Positions 40,203 to 49,154 of a stretch of DNA of 64,000 nucleotides are shown piece after piece. Position numbers and translations under genes: made by a program. Under the pieces are notes generated by a model. The model did not search any database. It had not been told where the DNA came from and saw nothing but the letters and a program-made list of their open reading frames with translations. Source of the DNA: Arthrobacter sp. CJ23 (GTDB taxonomy: Bacteria > Actinomycetota > Actinomycetes > Actinomycetales > Micrococcaceae). Position 1 is the stretch's first letter; every line of letters starts with the position of its first letter. Location of the stretch: the NCBI RefSeq assembly GCF_024741795.1, contig NZ_CP102950.1, positions 310,001 to 374,000 on the forward strand. Direction: 5' to 3'.

Positions 40203-41771
40203 ATGAGTTCGTCAACAACGGTCGCTGAAGCGCGCCCGGAATCTGAAGCGCGCCCGGAATCAGCAGGGGAAACTGCCTACCGGCGGGCAAGAATTGCGGG
40301 TCTTCCTGGAGGTGCGTTTTTCGAGGGCCGCTGGCAGACGGCTGACAGGATCCTGGAGGTCCGGGACCCGGAGGACGGTGTGCTCTTGGGCACCGTATGT
40401 TCCTCGTCCCCGCAGGATGTGCGCCGGGCCGTTGCACACATTCATCGGCACCTGCAGGAGGATGAGTGGCCTCTCCGGGCCCGCCGCGAGGCGTTGGAAC
40501 GGGCTGCAGCACTCTTGGCGGAGCAGGCTGTTCGCTTCGCGGAAATTATCGCTGCGGAGAGCAGCAAGACCATCAAAGAGGCCGAACGCGAGGTGCGCCG
40601 GTGCATCGAAACGTTGAGGCTCTCCGCTGCTGCGTCAGACGAACTCAATGGTGAGACTCTCGCGTTCGATGACAGCATGGCCGGCGCGAACAAGATCGGC
40701 TGGTACAGCCGCAAGCCGGTGGGAATCGTCGCCGCCATTACGCCCTTCAACGATCCGCTGAATCTCGTGGCACACAAGCTGGGGCCGGCGCTCATCGGAG
40801 GCAACGGCGTCGTACTTAAACCTTCGGGACGCACACCGCTGACCGGGCTGGCCTTCATCCGGCTGCTGCTGGAAGCAGGTGTCCCTGCTGGCCGCATCGC
40901 TGGCATCGTTTCCGGGCCCGGCGTCTCGGAGGCGATCGTGACCGACCCGCTGGTAGACCTGATCTCGTTCACCGGCGGGCCAAAGACGGCGGACCGCATC
41001 GCAGCTGCCGCCGGCGCCAAGAAGATCCTTTCGGAACTGGGCGGGAACAACGCCACGATCGTCTGCGCGGACGCGGAGCCGGCGAAGGCAGCGGAGGCGA
41101 TCGTGGCCGGGGCCTTCGGAGTGGCCGGCCAAAACTGCCTGTCTGTCCAGCGCGTCTACGTCCACATTTCCCTGTTCGAGGACGTCCTCGAGCGCGTCAT
41201 CGAGGGCACCAGAGCGCTGCGTGTCGGGGCGAAACTCGACCGCGGCACGGACATCGGTCCGCTCATCACCGAAGCGGAGGCCCGCCGGGTGGAGGATTGG
41301 GTGGACGAGGCCAGGAACGCCGGCGCAACCGTCCACGTTGGCGGCCAGCGCCGCGGCGCTTTCTACCTGCCGACGGTCCTCACCGACGTGCCCGCGGACT
41401 GCCGGGTCATCCGCGAGGAAGTGTTCGGCCCGGTGGTCAGCATCATGCCCTTCATCCAGGTCCCGGACGCCATCCACGCGGCCAACGACTCCGAGTACGG
41501 GCTCCAGGCAGGCGTTTTCACCGAATCCATTGACCTCGCGCTGGCCATTGCCGAGAAGCTCCACGTGGGCGCTGTTGTCATCAACGAGACCAGCGACGTC
41601 CGGATCGATTCCATGCCCTTCGGCGGTTTCAAGAAATCCGGCGTGGGCAGGGAAGGCGTCAAGCACGCCGTCCGCGAAATGACCGAACCCAAGAGCACCA
41701 TCATCAAACTGGCGGAGCCAGCCACCCGGTGGCAGCAGCTGACGGGCACCTCAGAAGGAAGTGCATCATGA
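40203..41771 (+). CDS. NAD(P)-dependent aldehyde dehydrogenase
   Basis: A 522-residue ALDH. P-F-N-D-P-L-N-L-V-A-H-K-L-G-P-A and K-P-S-G-R-T-P-L place it near phosphonoacetaldehyde/lactaldehyde-type ALDHs. Catalytic Glu is in S-E-L-G-G-N-N and Cys in A-G-Q-N-C-L-S-V-Q. The N-terminus carries a duplicated A-R-P-E-S-E-A-R-P-E-S. Start ATG at 40203 has AAGGG seven bases upstream. Its stop overlaps the next ATG (ATGA). It should oxidise the aldehyde released by the amine oxidase before it; the exact aldehyde is not predictable. Confidence 0.93.
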   Translation: MSSSTTVAEARPESEARPESAGETAYRRARIAGLPGGAFFEGRWQTADRILEVRDPEDGVLLGTVCSSSPQDVRRAVAHIHRHLQEDEWPLRARREALERAAALLAEQAVRFAEIIAAESSKTIKEAEREVRRCIETLRLSAAASDELNGETLAFDDSMAGANKIGWYSRKPVGIVAAITPFNDPLNLVAHKLGPALIGGNGVVLKPSGRTPLTGLAFIRLLLEAGVPAGRIAGIVSGPGVSEAIVTDPLVDLISFTGGPKTADRIAAAAGAKKILSELGGNNATIVCADAEPAKAAEAIVAGAFGVAGQNCLSVQRVYVHISLFEDVLERVIEGTRALRVGAKLDRGTDIGPLITEAEARRVEDWVDEARNAGATVHVGGQRRGAFYLPTVLTDVPADCRVIREEVFGPVVSIMPFIQVPDAIHAANDSEYGLQAGVFTESIDLALAIAEKLHVGAVVINETSDVRIDSMPFGGFKKSGVGREGVKHAVREMTEPKSTIIKLAEPATRWQQLTGTSEGSAS

Positions 41772-42877
41772 GTACCCACAAAATCGCGGTGATCGCGGGC
41801 GACGGGATCGGCAAGGAAGTTGTCCCGGCGGCCGTCGAGTGCCTTGAGCGGATCGCGCAGATCCATTCCCTGGACCTTGAGTTCACCTATTTCGACTGGG
41901 GATCGGACTACTACGCCGAGCACGGGCGGATGATGCCCCTTGACGGCCTGGAACAACTCGCCCGGCACGACGCCATCTTCCTGGGCGCGGTGGGTTCCCC
42001 TGAAGTGCCGGATGCGGAATCCCTCTGGGGACTCCTCATCCCGATCCGGCGGGAATTCCAGCAGTACATCAACCTCCGTCCGGTGAAAACGCTCGACGGC
42101 GTGAAGTCGCCTCTCGCGTCCAAGGAACCGATCGATATCCTCATCGTGCGCGAAAACAACGAAGGCGAATACTCCGAGGTCGGCGGGCGCACCTACCGTG
42201 GGTTGCCGCACGAAACGGCCGTGCAGGAAACCATCTTCACCCGCTTGGGAGTATCGCGGGCCGCGCACTTCGCCGCATCGCTCGCGTCCTCACGGAAGGG
42301 GCACCTGACCTCGGCCACCAAGAGCAACGGCATCATCCACACCATGCCGTTCTGGGACGAGGTGGTGGAGGAAACCACCCGTCTCTACCCTGACGTGACG
42401 CTCACCAGCGAGCTGGTAGACGCACTGGCCGCCCACCTGGTCCTGAAGCCCTGGACCTTCGACGTCATCGTTGCCTCCAACCTGCTCGGCGACATCCTTT
42501 CGGACCTGGGAAGCTCCGTCACCGGCTCCATCGGCGTCGCACCGAGCGCGAACCTGAATCCCGAAGGTGACTTCCCGTCACTCTTCGAACCGGTCCACGG
42601 GTCCGCCCCCGATATTGCAGGCAAGGGGTTGGCAAATCCTGTGGGCCAGATGTGGTCCGGAGCCATGATGCTTCAGCACCTCGGCCACCCCGCCGCCGCC
42701 GAGCACCTTCAGCTGGCCTTCGAGGCTGTCCTTCGTGAGGGCCTTGGCACCCGCGACGTCGGCGGCACCTCGTCGACGTCGGACTTCACGGCTTCCGTCC
42801 TGGCAGCGATCGAGGCAATTGGCGCGATTGACTCCGGTTCGGCAGGCAAGCCGGCGGCAGCAGCAGCGGCGTCATGA
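41768..42877 (+). CDS. tartrate/D-malate-type decarboxylating dehydrogenase
   Basis: A 369-residue member of the isocitrate/isopropylmalate dehydrogenase family, tartrate dehydrogenase (TtuC/DmlA) branch. I-A-V-I-A-G-D-G-I-G-K-E-V is the start; R-E-N-N-E-G-E-Y-S is the substrate loop; K-S-N-G-I, then S-N-L-L-G-D-I-L-S-D bears metal-binding Asp residues; F-E-P-V-H-G-S-A-P-D-I-A-G-K is the NAD site. It oxidatively decarboxylates a 2-hydroxy acid bearing a second carboxylate. Ala-rich C-terminal tail. Overlaps both neighbours by ATGA, so tightly coupled. Confidence 0.93.
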   Translation: MSTHKIAVIAGDGIGKEVVPAAVECLERIAQIHSLDLEFTYFDWGSDYYAEHGRMMPLDGLEQLARHDAIFLGAVGSPEVPDAESLWGLLIPIRREFQQYINLRPVKTLDGVKSPLASKEPIDILIVRENNEGEYSEVGGRTYRGLPHETAVQETIFTRLGVSRAAHFAASLASSRKGHLTSATKSNGIIHTMPFWDEVVEETTRLYPDVTLTSELVDALAAHLVLKPWTFDVIVASNLLGDILSDLGSSVTGSIGVAPSANLNPEGDFPSLFEPVHGSAPDIAGKGLANPVGQMWSGAMMLQHLGHPAAAEHLQLAFEAVLREGLGTRDVGGTSSTSDFTASVLAAIEAIGAIDSGSAGKPAAAAAAS

Positions 42878-43854
42878 CGGTCACGGAAGGCAGGCGGCCC
42901 GTCGTCGCGGTTTTGTACCGGGAGGCCTTGCCGCCGCGGCTGGACGAGATCGAAGAGTTGGCCGAGGTCCGCCTCACGAAGGCGGATGGACTGGCTGAGG
43001 CGATGGCCGGCGCCGATGTTCTGTACCAGTGGCATTCGTTCTCGCCAGCCCTGAAGGAAAACTGGGATGCGGCGTCGTCGCTGGAGTGGGTCCACGTCTC
43101 GGCTGCGGGAGTCAGCCAACTTCTGTTTGACGGGCTGATCCGCAGCAACATTGTCTACACGAATTCCCGCGGGATCCTCAGCCGGGCCATTGCGGAATTT
43201 GTCCTGGGTTTCGTGCTGGATATGGCCAAGGACGCCCAGGGCTCGTTCCGGTTGCAGCAGCAACAGCGCTGGCAGCACCGCGTGACCCGGAAGATCCAGG
43301 GCCAACGAGCACTTGTGGTGGGCACAGGCTCCATTGGACGCGAGACCGCGCGCCTGTTCCGCGCCGTGGGCATGGAGGTCAGCGGGGCCGGGCGCACCGG
43401 TCGCCCACAGGATGACGACTTTGATGTGGTCTACTCCTCCAAGGACCTGGCCAGTGCGGTGCAGGACTTCGACTATCTAGTGCTTGCGGCTCCGTTGACC
43501 GCAGCTACCAAAGGCCTGGTGGACGCGGACGTCCTTGCGGCGATGAAACCGTCCGCGCGCCTCATCAACGTGGGGCGCGGGGAGCTCGTCCAGACAGACG
43601 CACTCACCGAAGCCCTGGTCTCAGGATCCATCGCCGGCGCTGCCCTCGATGTTGTGCACCCGGAGCCTCTGCCTGAAGGGCACCCGCTCTGGGACATGGG
43701 GAACGTGATCATCACCCCTCACATGAGCGGCGACACCGAGGACTACCTCGACGATCTCGGCAAGCTGTTCGTGGACAACCTCCGGCTCTTCATCGAGGGC
43801 CGGCCACTTCAAAACGTGGTGGACAAGTCCCTCGGATTCGTTTCCGTTCCCTGA
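42874..43854 (+). CDS. D-2-hydroxyacid dehydrogenase
   Basis: A 326-residue NAD(P)-dependent enzyme. The nucleotide site is [10 protein letters not shown]; catalytic residues are Arg in I-N-V-G-R-G-E-L, Glu in H-P-E-P-L-P-E and His in I-T-P-H-M-S-G. It reduces a 2-oxo acid to a D-hydroxy acid or the reverse (glyoxylate/hydroxypyruvate reductase and similar). It is coupled to the upstream decarboxylating dehydrogenase by ATGA. Its role would be disposal or recycling of a 2-oxo or hydroxy acid in the pathway. Confidence 0.93.
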   Translation: MTVTEGRRPVVAVLYREALPPRLDEIEELAEVRLTKADGLAEAMAGADVLYQWHSFSPALKENWDAASSLEWVHVSAAGVSQLLFDGLIRSNIVYTNSRGILSRAIAEFVLGFVLDMAKDAQGSFRLQQQQRWQHRVTRKIQGQRALVVGTGSIGRETARLFRAVGMEVSGAGRTGRPQDDDFDVVYSSKDLASAVQDFDYLVLAAPLTAATKGLVDADVLAAMKPSARLINVGRGELVQTDALTEALVSGSIAGAALDVVHPEPLPEGHPLWDMGNVIITPHMSGDTEDYLDDLGKLFVDNLRLFIEGRPLQNVVDKSLGFVSVP

Positions 43855-43883
43855 TCTTCCATCCATCCACAGAGGACCCCGCC

Positions 43884-44924
43884 ATGCCCACTGTTGCCAA
43901 AGCCTATGTGGCCACGTCGGCTACGGAATTGCGGCCCGGGCTCATTGAACGCCGTGAACCCGGCGAGTTTGAAGTTCGGATTTCCATCAAGTTCACAGGT
44001 ATCTGCCACTCCGATATCCACACGGCAAGAGGCGATTGGGCAGGAGTCAAATACCCGGTGGTTGTTGGCCATGAGATTGCCGGCGTCGTCGAGGCCGTCG
44101 GGGCCAAGGTAACCCGCCACGCCATCGGGGACCGCGTTGGCGTGGGGTGCTTCGTGGATTCCTGCCGGGAATGCGTCAACTGCTTGGCCGGGGAGGAACA
44201 GTACTGCCTGTCCGGATCGCTGAGCACGTACAACTCGACAGGGCGCGATGGCCTGCCAACCGCCGGCGGATACAGCACCAGCATTGTGGTGGATGAGAAT
44301 TATGTCCTGCGGATTCCTGAGGGCATTTCACTCGAGGCTGCGGCACCGCTGCTCTGCGCCGGAATCACGATGTATTCGCCGCTGCGCACCTGGGGTGCTG
44401 GTCCCGGGAAGAGAGTGGCCATCATCGGCTTGGGCGGGCTGGGCCACATGGGCGTCAAGATTGCGTCTGCCTTGGGTGCTGATGTCAGTGTGCTTAGCCA
44501 ATCACTCAAGAAGCAGGAGGACGCCTTCCGCTTGGGGGCGAATGGATACTATGCAACATCCGATCCCGGCGTCGTCGACGTTCTCAGCGGGCACTTCGAC
44601 CTGGTCATTAACACGGTGTCGGCCGATATCGACGTGGACCGGTACCTTTCGTTGCTTGCGGTTGACGGTGCGTTGATCATGGTGGGCCTACCGTCGGAAC
44701 CGGTGACGTTACGCGTCTGGTCGCTGGCCGGGTCCCGGCGCACTCTCGCCGGGTCCAAGCTGGGCGGTATTGCGCAGACGCAGGAAATGCTCGAATTCTG
44801 TGCGGCCCGCGGCTTAGGTGCCGACGTGGAGGTCATTTCCGCCGACAAGATCAATGACGCCTTCGATCGGGTGATCGCCAGCGACGTGCGGTACCGCTTT
44901 GTGGTCGATGCAAGCACCTTCTAG
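43884..44924 (+). CDS. zinc-dependent alcohol dehydrogenase, CAD-like
   Basis: A 346-residue MDR alcohol dehydrogenase. Catalytic zinc ligands are Cys41 (G-I-C-H-S-D-I-H) and His63-Glu64; structural zinc is bound by Cys94, 97, 100 and 108. The nucleotide fold is G-L-G-G-L-G-H-M-G. The C-H-S-D-x-H motif and the S-Q-S-x-x-K run after the nucleotide site fit the NADP-dependent cinnamyl/aldehyde-reductase branch (YahK/AdhC). Last gene of the rightward set, 29 bp after the hydroxyacid dehydrogenase. It probably reduces an aldehyde intermediate. Confidence 0.92.
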   Translation: MPTVAKAYVATSATELRPGLIERREPGEFEVRISIKFTGICHSDIHTARGDWAGVKYPVVVGHEIAGVVEAVGAKVTRHAIGDRVGVGCFVDSCRECVNCLAGEEQYCLSGSLSTYNSTGRDGLPTAGGYSTSIVVDENYVLRIPEGISLEAAAPLLCAGITMYSPLRTWGAGPGKRVAIIGLGGLGHMGVKIASALGADVSVLSQSLKKQEDAFRLGANGYYATSDPGVVDVLSGHFDLVINTVSADIDVDRYLSLLAVDGALIMVGLPSEPVTLRVWSLAGSRRTLAGSKLGGIAQTQEMLEFCAARGLGADVEVISADKINDAFDRVIASDVRYRFVVDASTF

Positions 44925-44957
44925 GCCTCGTTTGGTTCCGAAGGGCGCGTGCGGCGG

Positions 44958-47117
44958 CTACAGGTTCCGATCCAATCCCGCCTGTTCCACCAGCTCGGCC
45001 AGCCACGGGCGATGACCCTGGTGGAAAACCATTCCCTCAGGCAGGCCCTGGACCGTAGGCGTGGAATTGACGACGTCGATGGTTATCCGGCCGCCGGCCA
45101 TTGGCGCATTGCTGATGTGAAGATCGCCGTAGGACGCCGGCAGCACCGGATCCATCCAGAATCCGCCCCGCGAAACGTGCGTGTCATACCGCATCATGCT
45201 GGTCACCAACTGGATTGGTGCGGTGGCTGCCCAGGCCTGGGGGGAACAAGCCGTCGGATAGGGCACAGGTGCTGCGAGCTGCTGGCGGTCAAAACCACAG
45301 AACAATTCCGGCAGCCGTCCTTCCGAAAACTCTGCCGCCTCCAGGAGAGCGGTTGCGATCCGTTGCGCCTCCTCGACGAACCCGTATCGCATGAGTCCGG
45401 CCGCGATGACCGCATTGTCATGGGGCCACACTGAGCCGTTGTGATAGCTGGCCGGGTTATAGGCCCCCATGTCACTGGCCAGGGTCCTCACTCCCCAGCC
45501 GCTGAACATTTCCGGAGACATCAGCCGCTCGGCCACCAAGGGGGCCTTGTCCTGATCGACCAAGCCCACCCACAAGCAATGCCCCATGTTGGATGCACAT
45601 GAGTCAACCTGACGCTTCTCGCCGTCCAGGGCGATGGCGTAGTAGCCGCGATCAGGCATCCAGAACTGCTCGTTGAACTGTTTTTTCAACCGGGCCGCCC
45701 GGTCGGCGAATTCTGTGCCCAAAGCCCGGTCACCGGCGTCGTACGCCATCCAGGCACGGGCCATGTACGCGTCGTAAACGTAGGCTTGAACCTCGCACAA
45801 GGCAATAGGGGGTTCAGCCAATCGGCCGTCGGCGAAGTTGATGCCGTCCCAGGAGTCCTTCCAGCCCTGATTGATCAGTCCCCGCGGGTTGAGGCGCTCG
45901 TACTCAACGAATCCGTCGCCGTCTTTGTCGCCGTAGTCGCGGATCCACTCCAAAGCCCGGTCCGCGTGGGGGAGCAGTTTGGCTATGGTGTCCTTGGCGA
46001 AGCCCCAGCGGCTCACGGAACCCAGAACGATGACAAACAGCGGCGTGGCATCAACGCTGCCGTAGTAGATGGATTTTCCGCCGAGTGCGAGTTCGCTGGA
46101 AACATCGAGACGGACCTCATGCAGTATTTTTCCGGGTTCCTCCTCGCTCAGCGGATCTACTGTGCGGCCTTGTCGATCGGCCAGGGTCTGCAGGGTGCCC
46201 AAGGCAAGCGAAGGATCCACCGGCATGGCCATTTCCGATGCCCACAGCGAGTCGCGGCCGAACAATGTCATGAACCATGGGGCGCCGGCGGCAACCACGA
46301 CGCGATCAGGATGCACAGGGTCCTCGATGCGCAGGGCGCCCAGGTCGTCGTAGCTTCTCCGGAGAGTCCGCTCAACGGAACGGTTTCCGATCTGGACAAC
46401 GGGAATCTTTGCCACCCATTCCTGCCGGCGCCGGTCGCGGGGCGACAGTTCGTCACTGTCAGCGTGGACGAACGACGGCGGCGGAGGACTTGCTGCTTCG
46501 TTGCTCGGAACAGCGGTGAGAACCGTACTCCACTGGCCGTGCGGTGCGATCAAGGCACGATATTTGAAAGTGCCTTCCGTGACTTCGGCTCCCGGCGCCT
46601 GGACCAGGATGCCTTTTCGGACCTCGTTCCAGACACCCCGGATGGTTAGCGAGTCACCGGCCGCTTGGCGCGTTTGCTCCCAACGCCGCTGGATCCTGGC
46701 TTCTTTCACTTCAAAAAGGTCAGCGAAGTCCGCTTCAAGGCTCAAAGAAATGTCACATGGGGCGGGCTCCGGCGAGTAGTTGCGAATAGTGATCTGTTCC
46801 TGGATGCCCGCACCGACTTCCCGCAGCCGCTCCACGATCAGGGGACTGTCCGCATACCCGTCCGCGCGAGGAACGCGCCCCACAAAGAGTGCCCGGTAGG
46901 CTTCCTTGGTTTGCGCGGTCAACGGCTCCAGCGTCTGTCCATTAATCGTCAGATTCCACCGGGAGAGGATCCGCGTGTCATGGAAGAATGCCCCGTGCGG
47001 ATGTTCAGGGTGAATGTCTCCGTTTGGCAGGGAAATGCAGAAATTGGATCCTTCGACCAGCGTCACTGTCCCGGCCCCAAGGGGACCGGCCGCCGTGTCC
47101 GCGTTCCACCCAGCCAA
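44958..47117 (-). CDS. glycogen-debranching/amylo-alpha-1,6-glucosidase-like protein
   Basis: A 719-residue protein. The N-terminal beta domain (about 1-215, GDE_N type) opens T-V-T-L-V-E-G-S-N-F-C-I-S. The (alpha/alpha)6 catalytic barrel (about 270-690) has F-M-T-L-F-G-R-D-S-L-W-A-S, G-W-K-D-S-W-D-G-I and Y-H-N-G-S-V-W-P-H-D-N, the GH63/GH15-like layout of debranching-type enzymes. Start is TTG at 47117 with AGGGAG six bases upstream. It faces the amine cluster tail to tail and is unlikely to belong to it functionally. Substrate could be glycogen branches or another alpha-glucan. Confidence 0.9.
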   Translation of the reverse strand: MAGWNADTAAGPLGAGTVTLVEGSNFCISLPNGDIHPEHPHGAFFHDTRILSRWNLTINGQTLEPLTAQTKEAYRALFVGRVPRADGYADSPLIVERLREVGAGIQEQITIRNYSPEPAPCDISLSLEADFADLFEVKEARIQRRWEQTRQAAGDSLTIRGVWNEVRKGILVQAPGAEVTEGTFKYRALIAPHGQWSTVLTAVPSNEAASPPPPSFVHADSDELSPRDRRRQEWVAKIPVVQIGNRSVERTLRRSYDDLGALRIEDPVHPDRVVVAAGAPWFMTLFGRDSLWASEMAMPVDPSLALGTLQTLADRQGRTVDPLSEEEPGKILHEVRLDVSSELALGGKSIYYGSVDATPLFVIVLGSVSRWGFAKDTIAKLLPHADRALEWIRDYGDKDGDGFVEYERLNPRGLINQGWKDSWDGINFADGRLAEPPIALCEVQAYVYDAYMARAWMAYDAGDRALGTEFADRAARLKKQFNEQFWMPDRGYYAIALDGEKRQVDSCASNMGHCLWVGLVDQDKAPLVAERLMSPEMFSGWGVRTLASDMGAYNPASYHNGSVWPHDNAVIAAGLMRYGFVEEAQRIATALLEAAEFSEGRLPELFCGFDRQQLAAPVPYPTACSPQAWAATAPIQLVTSMMRYDTHVSRGGFWMDPVLPASYGDLHISNAPMAGGRITIDVVNSTPTVQGLPEGMVFHQGHRPWLAELVEQAGLDRNL

Positions 47118-47375
47118 TTCAGGCTCCCTCGACGCATTGGTCCGAAACGCCGTCGATACCGCTGGCTATCGTCGCAGGTCCCGGATTCCATCTTCATTGT
47201 TGAAGGTACGCCGCCCTCGTGGAGGGCGCCAGAGCAGGATGCCATGACGAAAGGTGCATGGCCAGGCGGTCAACGGGTGGACGTCATCCGAACGCTTTTT
47301 CATCACACCTCCCACGCCGCGGATCCTGGAATTCTGCGGTGTGCCACCCAGGACTTTCATTAGGCGAAGACATCG

Positions 47376-47588
47376 TCAGTAGTGAGTAAGTTCGTAGCCG
47401 TCCTCTATGTGGAACAGGCGACGATCACCGATGCCGTCAATCACCCAGATCGTTCGGCCATCTTCTGTTTGTTCGTCGACGGTGCCTCTGTGGCAACGCA
47501 CGCCGCGACGGTAAAGGGTGACGATGTCACCGGGCTGGAGGGAAGTCCACACGGACACATGCTTGGCGTCACGACCACTTTGTCGCAT
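47376..47588 (-). CDS. small protein, uncharacterised
   Basis: 70 residues with a compact beta-rich pattern: S-L-Q-P-G-D-I-V-T-L-Y-R-R-G-V-R-C-H-R-G-T-V-D, then T-I-W-V-I-D, ending G-Y-E-L-T-H-Y. The P-G-D-x-V start and short strands resemble SH3-like barrels such as KOW or CarD-type small domains, but no family is certain. AAAGG nine bases before the ATG supports expression. It stands alone between the glucosidase and the cupin. Confidence 0.65.
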   Translation of the reverse strand: MRQSGRDAKHVSVWTSLQPGDIVTLYRRGVRCHRGTVDEQTEDGRTIWVIDGIGDRRLFHIEDGYELTHY

Positions 47589-47678
47589 TCTTGTCTGCCT
47601 TTCTAATCCGCACGCGGAGCGGCCCCTGGAGGCCTTCTCGGGCGAAGGGATAAAAACTCTTGATTCACTCTATCGTCG

Positions 47679-47690
47679 ATTGTTGACAAT
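47679..47690 (+). promoter_or_regulatory. GntR-type palindrome upstream of the cupin gene (site d)
   Basis: ATTGTTGACAAT, a perfect palindrome 74 bp before the cupin start, oriented with TTGACA (47683-47688) reading toward the gene. I see no good -10 at normal spacing. It matches sites (a) and (b) exactly and so joins the cupin to the putative regulon. Confidence 0.7.
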
Positions 47691-47764
47691 TGCTAGACTG
47701 CTCGGGTGCCGTTTCAACGGAGACCGGCATCCCAATGCAGGGCTCAGCCCGAGAAGGAGAAACC

Positions 47765-48127
47765 ATGGTCAAGGCGACCGTCATGAGTAATGCAAATACC
47801 GAGAACCCGGGTGAACACGTTCTGAAGGAGACCTCCACCACACCCGGACAGACCGAGGTGTCCCTGCGCCTTTGGGCCAGGGAGGGATTGAAGACGGGCA
47901 TTTGGGAGGTGACTCCGGGGACGTTCAAGAGCACCCGGCCCGGGTATGACGAAATCTGCCAGATTCTCAGCGGAACCGCGACCATCACCGAAGCCGATGG
48001 AAGCAGCTTCGACGTCGGACCGGGATCGTTGTTCGTGACACCCGCCGGGTGGGAGGGTACCTGGCTCATCCACGAAACGCTTCGCAAGATGTGGGTGGTG
48101 GCAGACCTTCCCGCCGCCGCCAGCTAA
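47765..48127 (+). CDS. cupin-domain protein (DUF861 type)
   Basis: A 120-residue single-domain cupin. I-W-E-V-T-P-G-T-F-K-S, then D-E-I-C-Q-I-L-S-G-T-A-T-I-T and G-P-G-S-L-F-V-T-P-A-G-W-E-G-T-W make up the DUF861/cupin_3 pattern. The metal-binding His residues of classic cupins are mostly missing, as is usual in this group. AAGGAG precedes the ATG by six bases. Such cupins are often found beside OrdL-type amine oxidases. The shared operator 74 bp upstream supports membership in that regulon, although the gene is 3 kb away from the operon. Confidence 0.9.
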   Translation: MVKATVMSNANTENPGEHVLKETSTTPGQTEVSLRLWAREGLKTGIWEVTPGTFKSTRPGYDEICQILSGTATITEADGSSFDVGPGSLFVTPAGWEGTWLIHETLRKMWVVADLPAAAS

Positions 48128-48139
48128 CACGGGACACGC

Positions 48140-48179
48140 GGCATCTTCGCTGCGGCGGCTTTGCCGCAGCGAAGATGCC
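48140..48179. terminator. bidirectional hairpin terminator
   Basis: Perfect 17-bp arms GGCATCTTCGCTGCGGC (48140-48156) and complement (48163-48179) around GGCTTT, between the convergent cupin and LysR genes, 13 bp after the cupin stop. No T-tract. Confidence 0.8.
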
Positions 48180-48196
48180 TGCCGATGCAACCGTCA

Positions 48197-49069
48197 TCAG
48201 TCCGGCGGAATCCTAACCAAGCCATACAGCCCTGCCAGCAACTCCACAATTTGCTCGCGCTCCCGCGGCGGATCCTTTGTGGACCACGCCGCGTAGACGG
48301 GCACGGGCGGCGCGTCGCGCACCGGGCGGTAGACCACGCCTCGCCGTCGATATTGGTGCGCCGTTGACTCGGCCGTGATGCCGCGTGCCTTGCCGCTGCC
48401 GATCAGGGTCAGCCAGTCGTCGATGTCGCTGATGGCGATCACCTCCTGGGGGCGGCCATGCTCGGGCCAGAGCTCCAGGGTGGTGCTGCCCGTGCGGACA
48501 TCAACGGCGAGCGGCCGCTCCGCAACCTGCGCGAGGGTCACCGAGCGTCTGGGTGCCAGGGGGTCCTCGGAGGACATGGCGCAGTAGCGCCTTTCCGCAC
48601 CAATGCGGACGTGCCCGACGGCGGCCGCTTCCGGCAGGCGCCGCAGGATGGCGAAGTCGGTGGTCCCGTCGGTGAGTCCCGCCGTCGGGCTGTTGGAGCG
48701 GATGAGCTGAAGTTCCGTGTCGGCGAACGTGGCGGCCCAGCGCCGCTGGAACTCGGTGGTGTGCTCGCCCAGGGCGGACCAGGCGTAGCCGATGCGTATC
48801 TTCCCCGCGCCGGCGCGGGCCTCCCGTTCCAGGTCCTCCAGGAGCGACAGGATGCGCCGCGCCTTGGCCAGGACGCGCTCGCCGCCGGGGGTCAGGCCCA
48901 CGCTCCGGGTGGTGCGCTCCACCAGCCTTGCCCCGAGCGTCTGCTCCAGAGCGGCGATGTTGCGGGACACCGCTGCCTGGGACATGCGCAGCTCGATGGC
49001 GGCGTCCGTGAACGTGCCTTCCTCCACTACTGCCACCAGGCAGCGCAACTGCCGCAGTTCAACGCTCAT
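48197..49069 (-). CDS. LysR-family transcriptional regulator
   Basis: A 290-residue LysR regulator. The HTH at about 1-60 reads L-R-Q-L-R-C-L-V-A-V-V-E-E-G-T-F-T-D-A-A-I-E-L-R-M-S-Q-A-A-V-S-R with the usual linker helix. The co-inducer domain (about 90-285) is of the two-lobed type. It is divergent from an EamA-type exporter 85 bp away, the usual LysR arrangement, and probably activates or represses it. TTCATGCA repeats in the gap may be binding half-sites. Confidence 0.93.
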   Translation of the reverse strand: MSVELRQLRCLVAVVEEGTFTDAAIELRMSQAAVSRNIAALEQTLGARLVERTTRSVGLTPGGERVLAKARRILSLLEDLEREARAGAGKIRIGYAWSALGEHTTEFQRRWAATFADTELQLIRSNSPTAGLTDGTTDFAILRRLPEAAAVGHVRIGAERRYCAMSSEDPLAPRRSVTLAQVAERPLAVDVRTGSTTLELWPEHGRPQEVIAISDIDDWLTLIGSGKARGITAESTAHQYRRRGVVYRPVRDAPPVPVYAAWSTKDPPREREQIVELLAGLYGLVRIPPD

Positions 49070-49082
49070 GGGCCCATCTTAT

Positions 49083-49123
49083 TCATGCACCCACCGCATA
49101 AATAGGGCCGTTCATGCATTTAG
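49083..49123. promoter_or_regulatory. candidate LysR-binding region
   Basis: The divergent gap contains TTCATGCAC near 49083 and TTCATGCATTTAG near 49111, with GCATAAAT between them. The repeated TTCATGCA and A+T-rich core suit a LysR regulatory site. Based on repetition and position only. Confidence 0.35.
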
Positions 49124-49154
49124 CGGATCCGTGCCACGGGCGCAGAATTCCCTC

